DNA from: Saprospiraceae bacterium
Lineage (GTDB): Bacteria > Bacteroidota > Bacteroidia > Chitinophagales > Saprospiraceae
Assembly: GCA_016714085.1 (NCBI GenBank)
Contig: JADJNW010000001.1
Location: 868,001 to 932,000 of the forward strand
Direction of reading: 5' to 3'
DNA length: 64,000 nucleotides
This document shows, piece after piece, positions 10,301 through 19,529 of this stretch. Every line of letters begins with the position of its first letter. The first letter of the stretch is position 1. Under the pieces are notes generated by a model, which had not been told where the DNA came from, did no database searches, and saw nothing but the letters and a program-made list of their open reading frames with translations. The translations under genes and the position numbers were made by a program.

Positions 10301-11638
10301 CACCTCATAAGGCAACTGATCATCACTGAAGCTAATCGTTGCTGTTCCGTTGGCTGCCAGCACATTAAAACAAACCTGGAAGAGTACTGCCCCATCATTG
10401 ACCGTAGCGCCCAAGCCATTGGAGCTATCCCAGCCGCAGACAATTCGTCCGGGCTGTACCACTCCTTCTCCGGGCGTCGTGATGGATTGATCGTTTAATC
10501 CTGGTAAAGAGGCATTGAAATTGCCTACCGATGCAAATTGCAATTTTGCAGGATCGTATCTCAAGTGAAATTGCCAGGAAATAATATCGGTAAAGCCTTG
10601 TGCAGTGACGTCCACACATACTTGTGTACCGGTTTCTGCACTTTTATCGGTTATAGATAGTTTGAATTCGTCTGAGTTACCACCACCGCCGCCATCGCCA
10701 TTGATGGTGATGATACCATTTTTAAAATTGAACGGCAGAATTGTGCCATCCGATTCGCGCACTTCATAAGGCAACTGATCGTCACTAAAACTAATCGTTG
10801 TCGTTCCTCCTGTGCCGATTACATTAAAGCATACCTGGAATAGCGTGGCTCCAGTGGGAATTGTCACAGCAGCACCTGTGGAGCTATCCCAGCCACAGAC
10901 AATTCGTCCGGGCTGTACCACTCCTTCCCCGGGGGCAGTGATGGATTGATCGTTTAATCCCGGTAAAGAGGCATTGAAATTGCCTACCGATGCGAACTGC
11001 AATTTTGCAGGATCATATCTCAGGTGAAATTGCCAGGAAATAATATCGGTAAAGCCTTGTGCAGTCACATCTACACAAACCTGTGTATTAGGATCGGCTG
11101 TTTTATCTGGAATCGATAATTTAAATGGCAGCGGGCCACTGATTCCATTGATACTGACAGTAGCGGGTTGGCTGCTAAATTGCTTTGGTTGAAGGTCAGG
11201 ATCAAAGACCTCAAAGTTGGTCGGGCTATTGGTAAAAGTAATTGGCGTAGAAGCCACACCAGGACTTTGCAAAATAGTAAAACACACTTCAAAAAGTGTC
11301 GTTCCATCTGGGCGTGAAAGTCCCGAAACTGGCGGGTCATTGTACCAGCTTATCCCAATTTTATTAGCTGGGATTTGCCCTTCGCCCGGTTTTGCAATGC
11401 TAAAAACGGGAGGTAAATTAAGCCCTTGATGGGTAGTAAACTGCAATACCGAAGGGTCGAAACTCAAGGAAAAAGTAAAAGCTAAAACATTGGTAAAATT
11501 GGTGACCTTAATCGGTATGCATACTTGCTCTCCGGGATTTCCGCTTACATCTCCCGCCGTAAAAACAACGGTTTGAGCATTCAGATGGGTAAAACAGAAC
11601 AATAGTCCTGCTGTCAGGTATGTAATAATTCTATTCAT
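7376..11638 (-). CDS. giant surface protein: four cohesin-like domains, nine SprB repeats, type B T9SS tail
   Basis: 1420 aa. After a signal peptide (LLFCFTHLNAQ) come four cohesin-like beta-sandwich domains (approx. 22-165, 172-312, 322-470, 475-615), joined by Gly-rich linkers. About nine SprB-type repeats follow (~620-1310), recognisable by PYTFxW..NGATT..I..L..GTY.VTVTD..GC. The last ~95 residues, starting at TPNSDGGDGLNDIF, are the gliding-motility-type (type B) T9SS sorting domain. It is therefore an exported, cell-surface-attached adhesin. Cohesin domains 2 and 3 are nearly identical at DNA level. The gene starts 41 bases after the small cohesin gene and precedes porP, so the three are likely co-transcribed. 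The cohesin-like domains could bind dockerins of neighbouring proteins (inference). Confidence 0.9.
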   Translation of the reverse strand: MNRIITYLTAGLLFCFTHLNAQTVVFTAGDVSGNPGEQVCIPIKVTNFTNVLAFTFSLSFDPSVLQFTTHQGLNLPPVFSIAKPGEGQIPANKIGISWYNDPPVSGLSRPDGTTLFEVCFTILQSPGVASTPITFTNSPTNFEVFDPDLQPKQFSSQPATVSINGISGPLPFKLSIPDKTADPNTQVCVDVTAQGFTDIISWQFHLRYDPAKLQFASVGNFNASLPGLNDQSITAPGEGVVQPGRIVCGWDSSTGAAVTIPTGATLFQVCFNVIGTGGTTTISFSDDQLPYEVRESDGTILPFNFKNGIITINGDGGGGGNSDEFKLSITDKSAETGTQVCVDVTAQGFTDIISWQFHLRYDPAKLQFASVGNFNASLPGLNDQSITTPGEGVVQPGRIVCGWDSSNGLGATVNDGAVLFQVCFNVLAANGTATISFSDDQLPYEVRESDGTILPFMFKNGTITISNGGGGGGTFKLSLSDKTVQSGQQVCVDVMVDNMVQILGFSFTVSYNPSMLTFVSTQGLTLPDQVIFGLPNAPQPTTPGIITVAWTEAGLQPVTRPNGSVVFQLCFTATGSNGTTTTITFADTPTDIEVADKDGEQLPFNLKNGTVTIGQAILSLPQPTVTNVGCFGTSTGAVDLQPQGGSGNFTYTWSNGATTQDLTNIPAGTYGVTVTDTGNSQTATGSYNVTQPASALAVTPTVKNVDCVSTNTGSISLAVNGGTGPYLYNWSGSLPDNVSSQNNLPVGQYGVTVTDSKGCTLSNSFEVGAPSPIVLTPTATAATAGLSNGAIALTVGGGQPGYTYAWSNGATTANISNLAKGEYCVTVTDTKGCTQNGCFMVPEQSVPLSYGNVQIKDVTCSGGNDGTLTFKIQGGRAPYTVVFTGGATVQSADGNVSRSNLASGPIIFTITDGAGVSITGSEMILAPAPIQITSTTVVHDTEESGCTGRITIALSGGDPNYLVQWNAPNTGTGNQIINLCEGTFVPTVRDGKGCTQTFPGVVVNTFKVAGQVTNAKCPQDADGKVKLNISGGAMPYTYSWRNANGEVVSTADSLVNVAPGVYTARVTEQSGNVLVRQFTIGSTSNLTANVEVISDYNGFDVSCPNAADGIIEATGISGNGSYTFQWKRGTTVLSNTSPVLNGASVGAYEVIVTDGIGCTVSKQIVVMPPDTIEISANIRDVSCPGSKDGEIIVSALGGAVGKPYSFAWGNAATGPRISFLAPGTYTVTATDANNCTVTNAFTLAEPKPVQVNVETQAASDGCNGSATAIVEGGTAPYTFQWNSFPNQNKQTITDLCPGTYFVNVTDSRGCSSQMTRALVDDDRYPCIETSVIMTPNSDGGDGLNDIFRINCIENFPDNHLEIYNRSGQLVFETDNYDNTWRGTKQSGDLLPGGPYYYVIEFTDVDGKLVQRKGSLTILRD
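10200..11110 (-). repeat. tandem duplication of a cohesin module (459-bp period)
   Basis: Two adjacent in-frame units within the 1420-aa protein gene are almost identical. For example CAGACAATTCGTCCGGGCTG occurs at 10437 and again at 10896, and the ~200 bases after each copy differ at only scattered positions. The period is 459 bases (153 residues), so the cohesin number was expanded recently without frame loss. Confidence 0.85.
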
Positions 11639-11679
11639 CGCGCTCGGAATTTGGGACGTGAAAAAAATAGCGTTTATCT

Positions 11680-12474
11680 TTATTGAAAAATCAGTTTTTG
11701 TGTGACTGTGAAATCGGTTCCTATCAATGAATATTGATATATGCCCGCGCTAGGGAACATATCTTTGGTCAAAGTCAAAATGTTCGTTCCGCTTTGGAAT
11801 GTACGTTGTGCCTCAAATACGGTCTGTCCTTGTACGTTGCTAATCACCAGACGTGCGTTCGTTGTTTCTTTTACTTCAATGTGTATATTAGTGAAATCGT
11901 GAAAGGGATTGGGAAAACTATTCTTTACCTGGATTTTATGGGGTGCACTATTGTAAATGGATACATTCGTCGTGTTTCCCATAACGGTGACAGTGCCATC
12001 ATGGAAAGCTGCCTGTACTTGCCCTTCAGCCCTTGTTGCAACTTCTCGTCCGGCCACATCGTCTGTAAATCGAATAGGGGTTGTAGAATTGAGCGCTCCA
12101 ATAACATCAAATTCTATGGAGAAAACTGTGGTGCTATCTGCAAGATTTTGTTCGCGCAATTGCGCATCAACCCATATAAAAGCCAATAACCCGCTCGAAA
12201 CCTTCGTTTCCCCAAAGGCTTCGGTCAATGCTGTTGCTTCAAATAAGAAGTTTTTTGCATCCTTAAACTTCAGTATCGTGGAATCCCATACAATGGTGAA
12301 TTGAGCACCAATAATATTCTGGAAATTAGCCACTTTTACATCAGCTTCATAAATGGTATTAGGTTCTACCTTCTCGGTGGGAGCAATGATTGTAGGGAAA
12401 GTTTGCGCCTGTAAGAAAAGCGCCATAGATATAAATATAACACAGGAGAATCCAGCGCTTCCTAACTTTTTCAT
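11680..12474 (-). CDS. secreted single-cohesin protein with T9SS type A sorting domain
   Basis: 264 aa: signal peptide (SMALFLQAQ), one cohesin-like domain (~25-165, starting APTEKVEPNTIYEADVKV, with IIGAQFTIVWD and the late FSIEFDVIG strand), and a C-terminal T9SS type A tail (NSFPNPFHDFTNI ... KLIFQ). No enzymatic domain is present, so it is a minimal exported cohesin carrier. It is placed between the 2067-aa adhesin, from which it is separated by a strong terminator, and the 1420-aa cohesin/SprB protein 41 bases downstream. It probably starts the operon that ends with porP. A role as docking unit for dockerin-bearing proteins is inferred. Confidence 0.82.
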   Translation of the reverse strand: MKKLGSAGFSCVIFISMALFLQAQTFPTIIAPTEKVEPNTIYEADVKVANFQNIIGAQFTIVWDSTILKFKDAKNFLFEATALTEAFGETKVSSGLLAFIWVDAQLREQNLADSTTVFSIEFDVIGALNSTTPIRFTDDVAGREVATRAEGQVQAAFHDGTVTVMGNTTNVSIYNSAPHKIQVKNSFPNPFHDFTNIHIEVKETTNARLVISNVQGQTVFEAQRTFQSGTNILTLTKDMFPSAGIYQYSLIGTDFTVTQKLIFQ

Positions 12475-12566
12475 GGGATCAATGGTTAACTTGCCAATTT
12501 TGCTGCAAGGTAATAAAAAAACTAAAACAACGCAGGTTTCGGGTTAAGTATTTTCAAGTATTAACT

Positions 12567-12603
12567 AAAAAAAAGAGGAGTGACTCCTCAAAAGAGTCAC
12601 TCC
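12567..12603 (-). terminator. strong rho-independent terminator after the 2067-aa adhesin gene
   Basis: Perfect 10-bp inverted repeat GGAGTGACTC (12577-12586) / GAGTCACTCC (12594-12603) with a 7-base loop. On the minus strand it is followed by TC and eight T. It separates transcription of the giant adhesin from the small cohesin gene. Confidence 0.92.
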
Positions 12604-12620
12604 CCAGTGTTTTATGTCGA

Positions 12621-15600
12621 TTACTCAACAACAACCATCTTCTTAGTGGCAGTAAACTTACCACTTTCGAGAGTATAAGTGAGTACACCAGTCGGCAATT
12701 GTGAACGCTCCAGGGTAATTTGATTACGTCCTTTTGCATATTCATTGCTGATGATTCTGATGACTTTACCTGTTACATCACTGATCGTGATCGTTGCCTC
12801 AGCAGCTTCCGGCAAGTTGAATCCAATCACAGTCGAAGCCTTGAATGGGTTCGGCGTGTTCTGATAGAGTTCAAAGCCTGCGCTTACGACTGCACCTGTG
12901 TTGAACTGGATCGCCACGTTCATCAACTCGCTTGACTGGTTGTAAGCTTCTGCCACGGTGTAGCGGCTGCTCACGCCCAATGTCTTGCTCAATTGCGTGT
13001 CTGCTTTCGCTCTGAACACCAGTGAGAAGATCACCTCGTTACCTGTTGCTTCACCATTCCAGCTAGTGGTAATCACACCTTCATTTGCAAAACGCAAACC
13101 GAAGTTCTCTTCACCGGCTACGCCAGGTAAGATGTCAACCAGTTCTACTGCTTTTGCATCGAAAGTCAATGTACCCTGGAAGCCCTGGATCGCTGCAATG
13201 TCAGCTGCACGGAAGTCAACTGTGTACTCATTGCCTGCTACCAATTGTGCATCTGCTACCTGGAAGTTGAAAGTGCTATTGATGTTACGTACTTCTGTAC
13301 CAGCTACGCTGCTCAAACGTGCGTTACCATCGATATCACCCACTTTCACTGCTACGAAGTTCGCATTGTTGATCGCACCTGCCAAGTCGTTGATGTTCTT
13401 CACTTCCGGGAAGGCCTGTGACCATGGGTTGGTCGGCACTGGGAAGCTATAAGATGCATCTACAAATCTCCAGCTAGTGTTGTTTGCAAATTCAGTATCT
13501 ACACTCAAGATCAACTTACGAAGTGCAATCAAGTCAAGGATCGAGATATTCTTAGAGTTATTCACATCCGCTGCAATCAACTTGTATGGGCTTGCAATCG
13601 GCTGTACGCCTAAGATATGCTTGCTGATCAATACCAGGTCAAACGTTGATACACCATTGAGGTAACCATTGTCTTTCACCGGTGTGATCGAGTAGTCATA
13701 ACCCAATTGTAGGTTCGTGAATGCGTAAGAACCTTGTAGGTTGGTCGTGTTCACTTGTGAAGCCTGACCGCTCAATTGTACCGTTACACCTTCTACCGGA
13801 CCGTTTTCTTCGGTGGTAATCAAACCAGCGATTGTACCAGGACCAGCGACACCGCACAGGTTGAACATATTATCCTGAACGAGGACATAGGTTTCACAGA
13901 AGTCAAAATTACCAGCCTCATCAATGGCATACAAACGTACCAATACCGTTCCACCTACTCCATTCGGATTGCCACCATTGCTTGGGTTGAAATCTGCACA
14001 AGTCACTGCAATGCTGGAATGCTCTACATCAGGGATGAATCCTGCATCTGCCAGGGTCGTATCATCACTTCTGTAGATCGCATAACCCTTGATACCGGAA
14101 CAGTCATCAATCTCAGAAGCAATGAAATCACTTGCCCACACTACATTCATGCCACTGCCTGCTCCATCCGGCATCAACTCGATGCTCAAGCCATTGATAC
14201 AGATCGGTGCTGGTGCCTTGCAGTCAAGTACAGTAACTTTGAAGGTCTTGATGTCTCCATTGGCACAACCATCCTTGGCATGTACTTCAATGAGGTGTGC
14301 TCCCAGACCCAATACCTGATCTTCGATCACGAAGTTTGGTGCAGTGCCTGTTACTTTACTTGTACGCTCTACTCCATCTACAAATACTTTCACAAATACA
14401 TCATTCGGTGTACAGTCATCCACTACGGTGAATGGAATGTCAATAGTCACCGGACAGTTCTTCGCAATATCTGAAGAGTAGCTGCAAGTATCGATGTCTT
14501 CCACTGTAATGATTGGTGCGGTGTCATCGTATACTTTGAGTAGTTGAGTGTACTGCCAGTAACCTCTTCCCCAGTTATTATTCTCAGTTACATCTATGAT
14601 CGGGTTGGTATTGATATCCAGTGCATTACCACTTCTTACCTTGTCATCCCAGAATCTGCGGCTGGTCGATGGTATGCCATCTGTCTCGCTTGGCAGGGTT
14701 GGGTTGCCACACAAATCCTGTGTCCAGTTCTTGGAAGATGTTCCTGCTCTGTCGATATAAGTGTTGCCCGGACGACGGATCAACCATACATCCTCATCAC
14801 CTGGTACACCATCTCCATCCACATCTCTTCCGATCACCACCGGTGCGGATTGTCCATCGTATTCACACCAGTTCAGTACTTCAAACGTACGGAAGATCTT
14901 GTAGCACTCATCGCCTGTGGCGGTGAACTTCTCATCCTTCACTTTGATTGCCAATAGATCGCAACCAATTTCATTGATGTAGATACAAGTATCCAGAATG
15001 TTATCACGGCATTCTCCTTCCTTATCAGCCGGGAAGCCAATGATGTATTCGTGGTGTTCGGTCACCCAAAGGGTCTGGCAGCATTCGATCGTAAATTGTC
15101 CATCAGTGAACTCCAAACAACGGGTGATATAACCTACACCGCACTCATCTCTGTCATCATCTACCGATACACATTCGCCTGTCACCACGCAGTTATCCAG
15201 CACATAGCCTCCTTCGATCAAATCTTCGGCGCTACCTCCAAATAATTCATCCAACAGATCTGCATATTCCACACATGGATCTTCTACATCGTTCAAATTA
15301 TTCAGGTACTGGATGCGTGGATCGTTGCAGTAGATTTCCTCCGGCTGTGGCAATTTGCACACCGGTGGTACTTTGTCTTCTACCAATACTTCCAACCAGC
15401 AGATATTGTGGTTATCCCACATCTTGCCACATTCCGGCAAACATGGATAGAAATAATCACTCTTCACTTCCTCGTTGTAGCAACCATAGTAATCCCACAA
15501 CCAGTTATCCAAATCACCTCTGCCCCATACATAGTCAAAATCTCCCGGTACACCGTTCATGTTGGCATCGTCAAATACCCACAATTCCAACACCACTTTA

Positions 15601-18600
15601 TCCTGTACATCACAGCATAAAATATCTACATAGTCACCCAGGATGCTGAACAGGTGATAACCACCCGCTGAGTTGCCTGCTTTCTTCTCCGATGTGAAGA
15701 TCGCTCTGACTGGATCCCCATCTCCATTCACGGTAAACCAACCATCTACAAACTCATGGTAGTACTGATTGTACGCTTCCCATGGGTAGTTGAAGTAGAA
15801 GGTCTCCAATTCAAATGCTGTGAAGAATGTCAAATCGGACAATTCATCATGTGATCCTTCTGTTACCAAGGCTACATATGCATCTGCACACAACGTATCT
15901 GCAAAGGTTCTTCTGGTCTTCAATGCGATCGGTCCGCAGTCATCATAGGAGCCTTCATCGATGTCCTCTGCATAAATGCGCGTTGAACCATCAATGGCTG
16001 TGCCACTCAAAGACACATTCAACTGGTCATCACACACCGCTACCGGTGCACTTCTGTCCACTACCTGGAACCAGTAGTATTTCACCACTTTGTTCTTACA
16101 ACCATCCTCTACCGTATATTTGAACAGGTGTACCCCCTTAGGTACGTTTCTGGCGGTCTTTGCATTGGCGCCTCCCAGTGGGTTTAAGCCGGCTGCAAAT
16201 ACGCCTTCATAATATTCGCCTGTCAAAAATCCATGATCGTCATATTCTGGTAAGAACGTAATGATATCCACCGAAATCGAACCAATACCGGAGCAGTTAT
16301 CTGCCAAGCCCTGTGGTACCGGTACGATGAACGTTGCTTTGCAATCGAATGGTCCTGTGGAGTAAGTCGGCATGCAATCCCATGGATCATAAGCCAATTC
16401 TCCTACCGTCGGTGCAGTGAAATCACCCACTTTGATCAACTGGTTGTAGATGATCGTTCTGCCCGGGTTACACCAGTCTACCACCGTCCACTCTCTGATG
16501 AAGTAGAACGAGGCGGTACATACATTGGTCAAAGACTTGTCTGTGAAAGTCGCTGTCAAATGGCAATATGGTACATCCGGTCTCAGGTCATGGTGTCCAA
16601 ATGCACTTACTACAAATGGATAGCCTGTTGCTTCCGGACTTGGTACTTGCTTACCACCTGGGCCTGCAATCGTCGGGAAGCTCTGTCCGCATTCCAGATA
16701 CGCCGTGTAATGTGGCAATACCACATCTTCCATCGTCGGCTGGCGGATATACAGATACTGATCACAGTAGTCACTCAAGCCACTACACTCATCTCTTGCG
16801 ATGAACGTCCGCTTGATCACCCGGTAATCACACTCACCCAGATAATGTCCATCAAAATGATCCAATTCCACATCGCTCACACAAATGGTGATGTCCCCGC
16901 AGTTATCACTCACCCAGCCCTTGAAATTGCCACCATCATAATGTGGATAGCCGGTGCGCTTCAATACCGTCAACAGATCACTTGGCATACTCAATACTTT
17001 ACCATCTCTGTCGGTGGTGTAGCACTTGTTTGCCGGTAGTTTCAAATAATCGATATCATCGCAGATCAATGGATTGATCTCCTGGAAGTCTTCATCAAAT
17101 TTCGGATATTCATTCGCCGATGCGGTACCGCTTCTGCCACTGAATACGCGACCACCCGCTGGTGGGAAGATCAACCACTGATAGTCACCCTGATCGGCTG
17201 TCGTTGCATTGCCATCTCCACGAGTCGATGTCGTCAACAGGGTGTATGCCACACCTGCTGTCAATCTTACCCGGATCACCGGATCGGTGTCCCCTTGTCC
17301 GCCATACAACTGGCTCAAAAAGATCGACCAGCCGTTGATATTACCCAACAGATTCAAATACTCGCCCAAGCCACTCCATGGACCTGGTGCAAAAGTATAA
17401 TCTGCAAAGGCAATGATGTCCACACATGGCTGATAGGGATCAAATGGTGCTACCCCATCATTGATGTCCGGTAGATCCTTGAAACCCTGATAGATCACGC
17501 CCAATCCACTGTAATCAAATGGTTCCGCTACATCCTGCGTGTTCAATACAAAGGTATAGATACCTGTTGCACTTACCCGGAATTCATGCAAATCAAAATA
17601 ACGTGCATTACCCAACAAATCCAAGGTCGGGAAACCTGCTATCGATGTCGTTCTAAAACATGTCTGGATCGTCGGATCGAATTGGTAGTCATAACCACCA
17701 CTATTGTAATCATCTGCATCTGCCACATCGTCATTCTCGCCCAAATCGCCCACGATCTCATATACCACCGATGAACGCTGACCGTAATGCTTATCATCCG
17801 GACAATAGATCTCCGGTGCTGTCTTATCTTCTGCATTTACATAGCCCCAGCATACTAATTCATCATCGTAGTAAACACGATAGATGAACTGGATGCAAGT
17901 CTTGTCTAAATCAATATAACCACCATCATGGTAGAATGGGTCAGAGATTTTACCATCGCGGTTGATATAAGAGCGGTTGCCCACTACATACACCACGTGT
18001 ACATCAAAAAGATCATCGCAAACCACCGCACCATTCAACAATTGTGTTGCTGATAAGTATGCTTCGCAATCATCATTCAATTTGATGTTCACCTGACCTG
18101 TACATGATAAGTTGGAATAGTCTGTTGTAGGTTGGTTACCCAAAACCTGAACAAGGAAAGGAATAGAAGTATTTCTACCTTCATCATCGGTGTAAGAAAT
18201 CGTCGCAACATTCGTGCCAATCGCAGAAATTGGAATTCTTACCGTGTAACGGAAATAACCATCTTCGCTTTGTTCAAAGCCGATAGTCTGGTTTTGACCC
18301 AAGAAACTGAAGGTAGGATTATTCGCATCGACATCACAAGACAGGATCGTCACTCCAAATACTGCATCCACATAGGGTTGACAGTCTGGAATGGTGATCG
18401 TCTGTGGGTTCATGATGATCTGTGGCTCATCGCCTGGTTCCTCGGTTACATCGAAGCATGGAACAAGTGATTCACCTTCATACGTGATGGTAAAGCAGTC
18501 GTTGTAGTTGCCCGCAGGTACTGTGAATTCTGCTTCGAATACACGATAAAAAACGTCATCGAGCTCGAAAGACTCAATAAAGTCAATGTCCACAAGTGTG

Positions 18601-18824
18601 ACTTCATCCAAGTTCGTGATAGTCGGGTCACCAGAGTTATTACCGTCGTCAATGACCGTGAACAGATAAAAGTAAGTGACCTCTTCCACACAAGTAGGCA
18701 TGATGATCTCCGCGTTGGTCGCAATGATCACATCGTCTTGAGCTTGTAAGCCGCGGAAGGAAACCAACGAAATGGCTAAAAGAAATAGCCATTTGGGTAC
18801 GAAAGTAAAATTCGTTTTTCCCAT
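12621..18824 (-). CDS. giant (2067-aa) surface adhesin with Ig-like modules, dockerin, cohesin-like domain and T9SS tail
   Basis: Signal peptide (SFRGLQAQ) followed by ~1600 residues of Cys-rich Ig/HYR-like modules, recurring as D.(T/S)AP...C.D. and C.Y.I.R.F.A.DECSG-type motifs. At ~1650-1715 is a carboxypeptidase-regulatory-like fold (AGLITTEENGPVEGVTVQL). At ~1715-1830 comes a dockerin-like pair (GVSTFDLVLISKHILG, DVNNSKNISILDLIALRK, ending VGDIDGNA). At ~1840-1970 is a cohesin-like domain, and the type A T9SS tail (ELYQNTPNPFKAS ... KMVVVE) closes the protein. It is exported and cell-surface bound, with no catalytic motif seen. The dockerin-to-tail part closely resembles that of the heme peroxidase at 26371-29250. 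Transcription may start ~500 bases upstream (19341-19372). Confidence 0.88.
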   Translation of the reverse strand: MGKTNFTFVPKWLFLLAISLVSFRGLQAQDDVIIATNAEIIMPTCVEEVTYFYLFTVIDDGNNSGDPTITNLDEVTLVDIDFIESFELDDVFYRVFEAEFTVPAGNYNDCFTITYEGESLVPCFDVTEEPGDEPQIIMNPQTITIPDCQPYVDAVFGVTILSCDVDANNPTFSFLGQNQTIGFEQSEDGYFRYTVRIPISAIGTNVATISYTDDEGRNTSIPFLVQVLGNQPTTDYSNLSCTGQVNIKLNDDCEAYLSATQLLNGAVVCDDLFDVHVVYVVGNRSYINRDGKISDPFYHDGGYIDLDKTCIQFIYRVYYDDELVCWGYVNAEDKTAPEIYCPDDKHYGQRSSVVYEIVGDLGENDDVADADDYNSGGYDYQFDPTIQTCFRTTSIAGFPTLDLLGNARYFDLHEFRVSATGIYTFVLNTQDVAEPFDYSGLGVIYQGFKDLPDINDGVAPFDPYQPCVDIIAFADYTFAPGPWSGLGEYLNLLGNINGWSIFLSQLYGGQGDTDPVIRVRLTAGVAYTLLTTSTRGDGNATTADQGDYQWLIFPPAGGRVFSGRSGTASANEYPKFDEDFQEINPLICDDIDYLKLPANKCYTTDRDGKVLSMPSDLLTVLKRTGYPHYDGGNFKGWVSDNCGDITICVSDVELDHFDGHYLGECDYRVIKRTFIARDECSGLSDYCDQYLYIRQPTMEDVVLPHYTAYLECGQSFPTIAGPGGKQVPSPEATGYPFVVSAFGHHDLRPDVPYCHLTATFTDKSLTNVCTASFYFIREWTVVDWCNPGRTIIYNQLIKVGDFTAPTVGELAYDPWDCMPTYSTGPFDCKATFIVPVPQGLADNCSGIGSISVDIITFLPEYDDHGFLTGEYYEGVFAAGLNPLGGANAKTARNVPKGVHLFKYTVEDGCKNKVVKYYWFQVVDRSAPVAVCDDQLNVSLSGTAIDGSTRIYAEDIDEGSYDDCGPIALKTRRTFADTLCADAYVALVTEGSHDELSDLTFFTAFELETFYFNYPWEAYNQYYHEFVDGWFTVNGDGDPVRAIFTSEKKAGNSAGGYHLFSILGDYVDILCCDVQDKVVLELWVFDDANMNGVPGDFDYVWGRGDLDNWLWDYYGCYNEEVKSDYFYPCLPECGKMWDNHNICWLEVLVEDKVPPVCKLPQPEEIYCNDPRIQYLNNLNDVEDPCVEYADLLDELFGGSAEDLIEGGYVLDNCVVTGECVSVDDDRDECGVGYITRCLEFTDGQFTIECCQTLWVTEHHEYIIGFPADKEGECRDNILDTCIYINEIGCDLLAIKVKDEKFTATGDECYKIFRTFEVLNWCEYDGQSAPVVIGRDVDGDGVPGDEDVWLIRRPGNTYIDRAGTSSKNWTQDLCGNPTLPSETDGIPSTSRRFWDDKVRSGNALDINTNPIIDVTENNNWGRGYWQYTQLLKVYDDTAPIITVEDIDTCSYSSDIAKNCPVTIDIPFTVVDDCTPNDVFVKVFVDGVERTSKVTGTAPNFVIEDQVLGLGAHLIEVHAKDGCANGDIKTFKVTVLDCKAPAPICINGLSIELMPDGAGSGMNVVWASDFIASEIDDCSGIKGYAIYRSDDTTLADAGFIPDVEHSSIAVTCADFNPSNGGNPNGVGGTVLVRLYAIDEAGNFDFCETYVLVQDNMFNLCGVAGPGTIAGLITTEENGPVEGVTVQLSGQASQVNTTNLQGSYAFTNLQLGYDYSITPVKDNGYLNGVSTFDLVLISKHILGVQPIASPYKLIAADVNNSKNISILDLIALRKLILSVDTEFANNTSWRFVDASYSFPVPTNPWSQAFPEVKNINDLAGAINNANFVAVKVGDIDGNARLSSVAGTEVRNINSTFNFQVADAQLVAGNEYTVDFRAADIAAIQGFQGTLTFDAKAVELVDILPGVAGEENFGLRFANEGVITTSWNGEATGNEVIFSLVFRAKADTQLSKTLGVSSRYTVAEAYNQSSELMNVAIQFNTGAVVSAGFELYQNTPNPFKASTVIGFNLPEAAEATITISDVTGKVIRIISNEYAKGRNQITLERSQLPTGVLTYTLESGKFTATKKMVVVE

Positions 18825-18897
18825 AAGATTACAATTTGTTAAGAATTAGGTTAATAAAAATTATGATTATGATAGCGCTAATAATAGCCTTGTTTTG

Positions 18898-18950
18898 AAG
18901 TACGAGGTACAAAGTACGAAGTACGACGGTTTACGAGGTACGAAGTGCAA
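18898..18950. repeat. TACGAAG/TACGAGG low-complexity tandem repeat
   Basis: Imperfect tandem copies of words such as TACGAGGTAC and AAGTACGA. The same word, TTTACGAGGTACGAAGTAC, recurs alone at 25447-25465 near the FadH-like gene, so it is a dispersed intergenic repeat of this genome. Confidence 0.7.
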
Positions 18951-19340
18951 ATACTGAAAGATTGGCAAATGTACACCGCAAGAAAATGTGTTTTGTGCTT
19001 CCTGGTTTTGTTGTCGTCAATTCAGTTCGTCTATTTTGAATAATATATAGGAAGCGAAAATTTTGGTTTAGGTCGAGATTATTACTTTTTTGGAAAACGA
19101 ATACAATCTTTTCAAAAAATCGGAGCTACAACTTTTTGCAGCCCTGCAAATATATGATAAAATATTTGAATCCACATGCTGAAACTACTCTTTTTCTGTT
19201 CAGCACGAAAAATAAGTTAATAAAATCGATATATGTGTTGAGGAATAGTGCGCGATATGTCTTCAGGAAAAATAACAGAAAATGCCCCGAGGAGCGAGGA
19301 GTAATTATTTTTAGTCATGGGATTCTTTTTTAATGCCGTA

Positions 19341-19372
19341 CAAAGGTACGGTAGAATATTGTAAAATGTCAA
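19341..19372 (-). promoter_or_regulatory. full-consensus minus-strand promoter
   Basis: Minus strand: TTG (19372-19370), 21 bases, TACCTTTG (19348-19341). The next gene downstream on this strand is the 2067-aa adhesin (start 18824), implying a long leader or a separate small RNA. Confidence 0.55.
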
Positions 19373-19529
19373 GTATAGACAAGAATTTTTTGAAACCCGA
19401 GTATAGGTGCTCACAAAGCTATTGTTTTATAAGTATGCTATATAGTTGCTATATCTAAAATTGAGTCTCTTCAACGCTACAAATATAAGACACTCTGATG
19501 GAGTTTGCATACCCCAAAAAAGGTATTTT

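Larger units (their letters stand above)
18825..19529. other. gene-free region upstream of the giant adhesin
   Basis: No convincing ORF; short frames here lack coding character. It holds a tandem low-complexity block (18898-18950), a full-consensus minus-strand promoter (19341-19372) and two further TATATTTG cores on the minus strand (19147-19154, 19480-19487). If the promoter drives the adhesin gene, the leader is ~500 nt. Confidence 0.5.

Noticed and set aside
7376..12474. Classical cellulosome locus
   Set aside because: Cohesin-like domains are present, but no carbohydrate-binding scaffoldin domain or dockerin-bearing glycoside hydrolase is encoded; the dockerin proteins are oxidases and an adhesin.
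13776..14474. Plus-strand ORFs opposite the 2067-aa adhesin
   Set aside because: Numerous overlapping frames on this strand are by-products of the codon use of the adhesin; none resembles a protein family.
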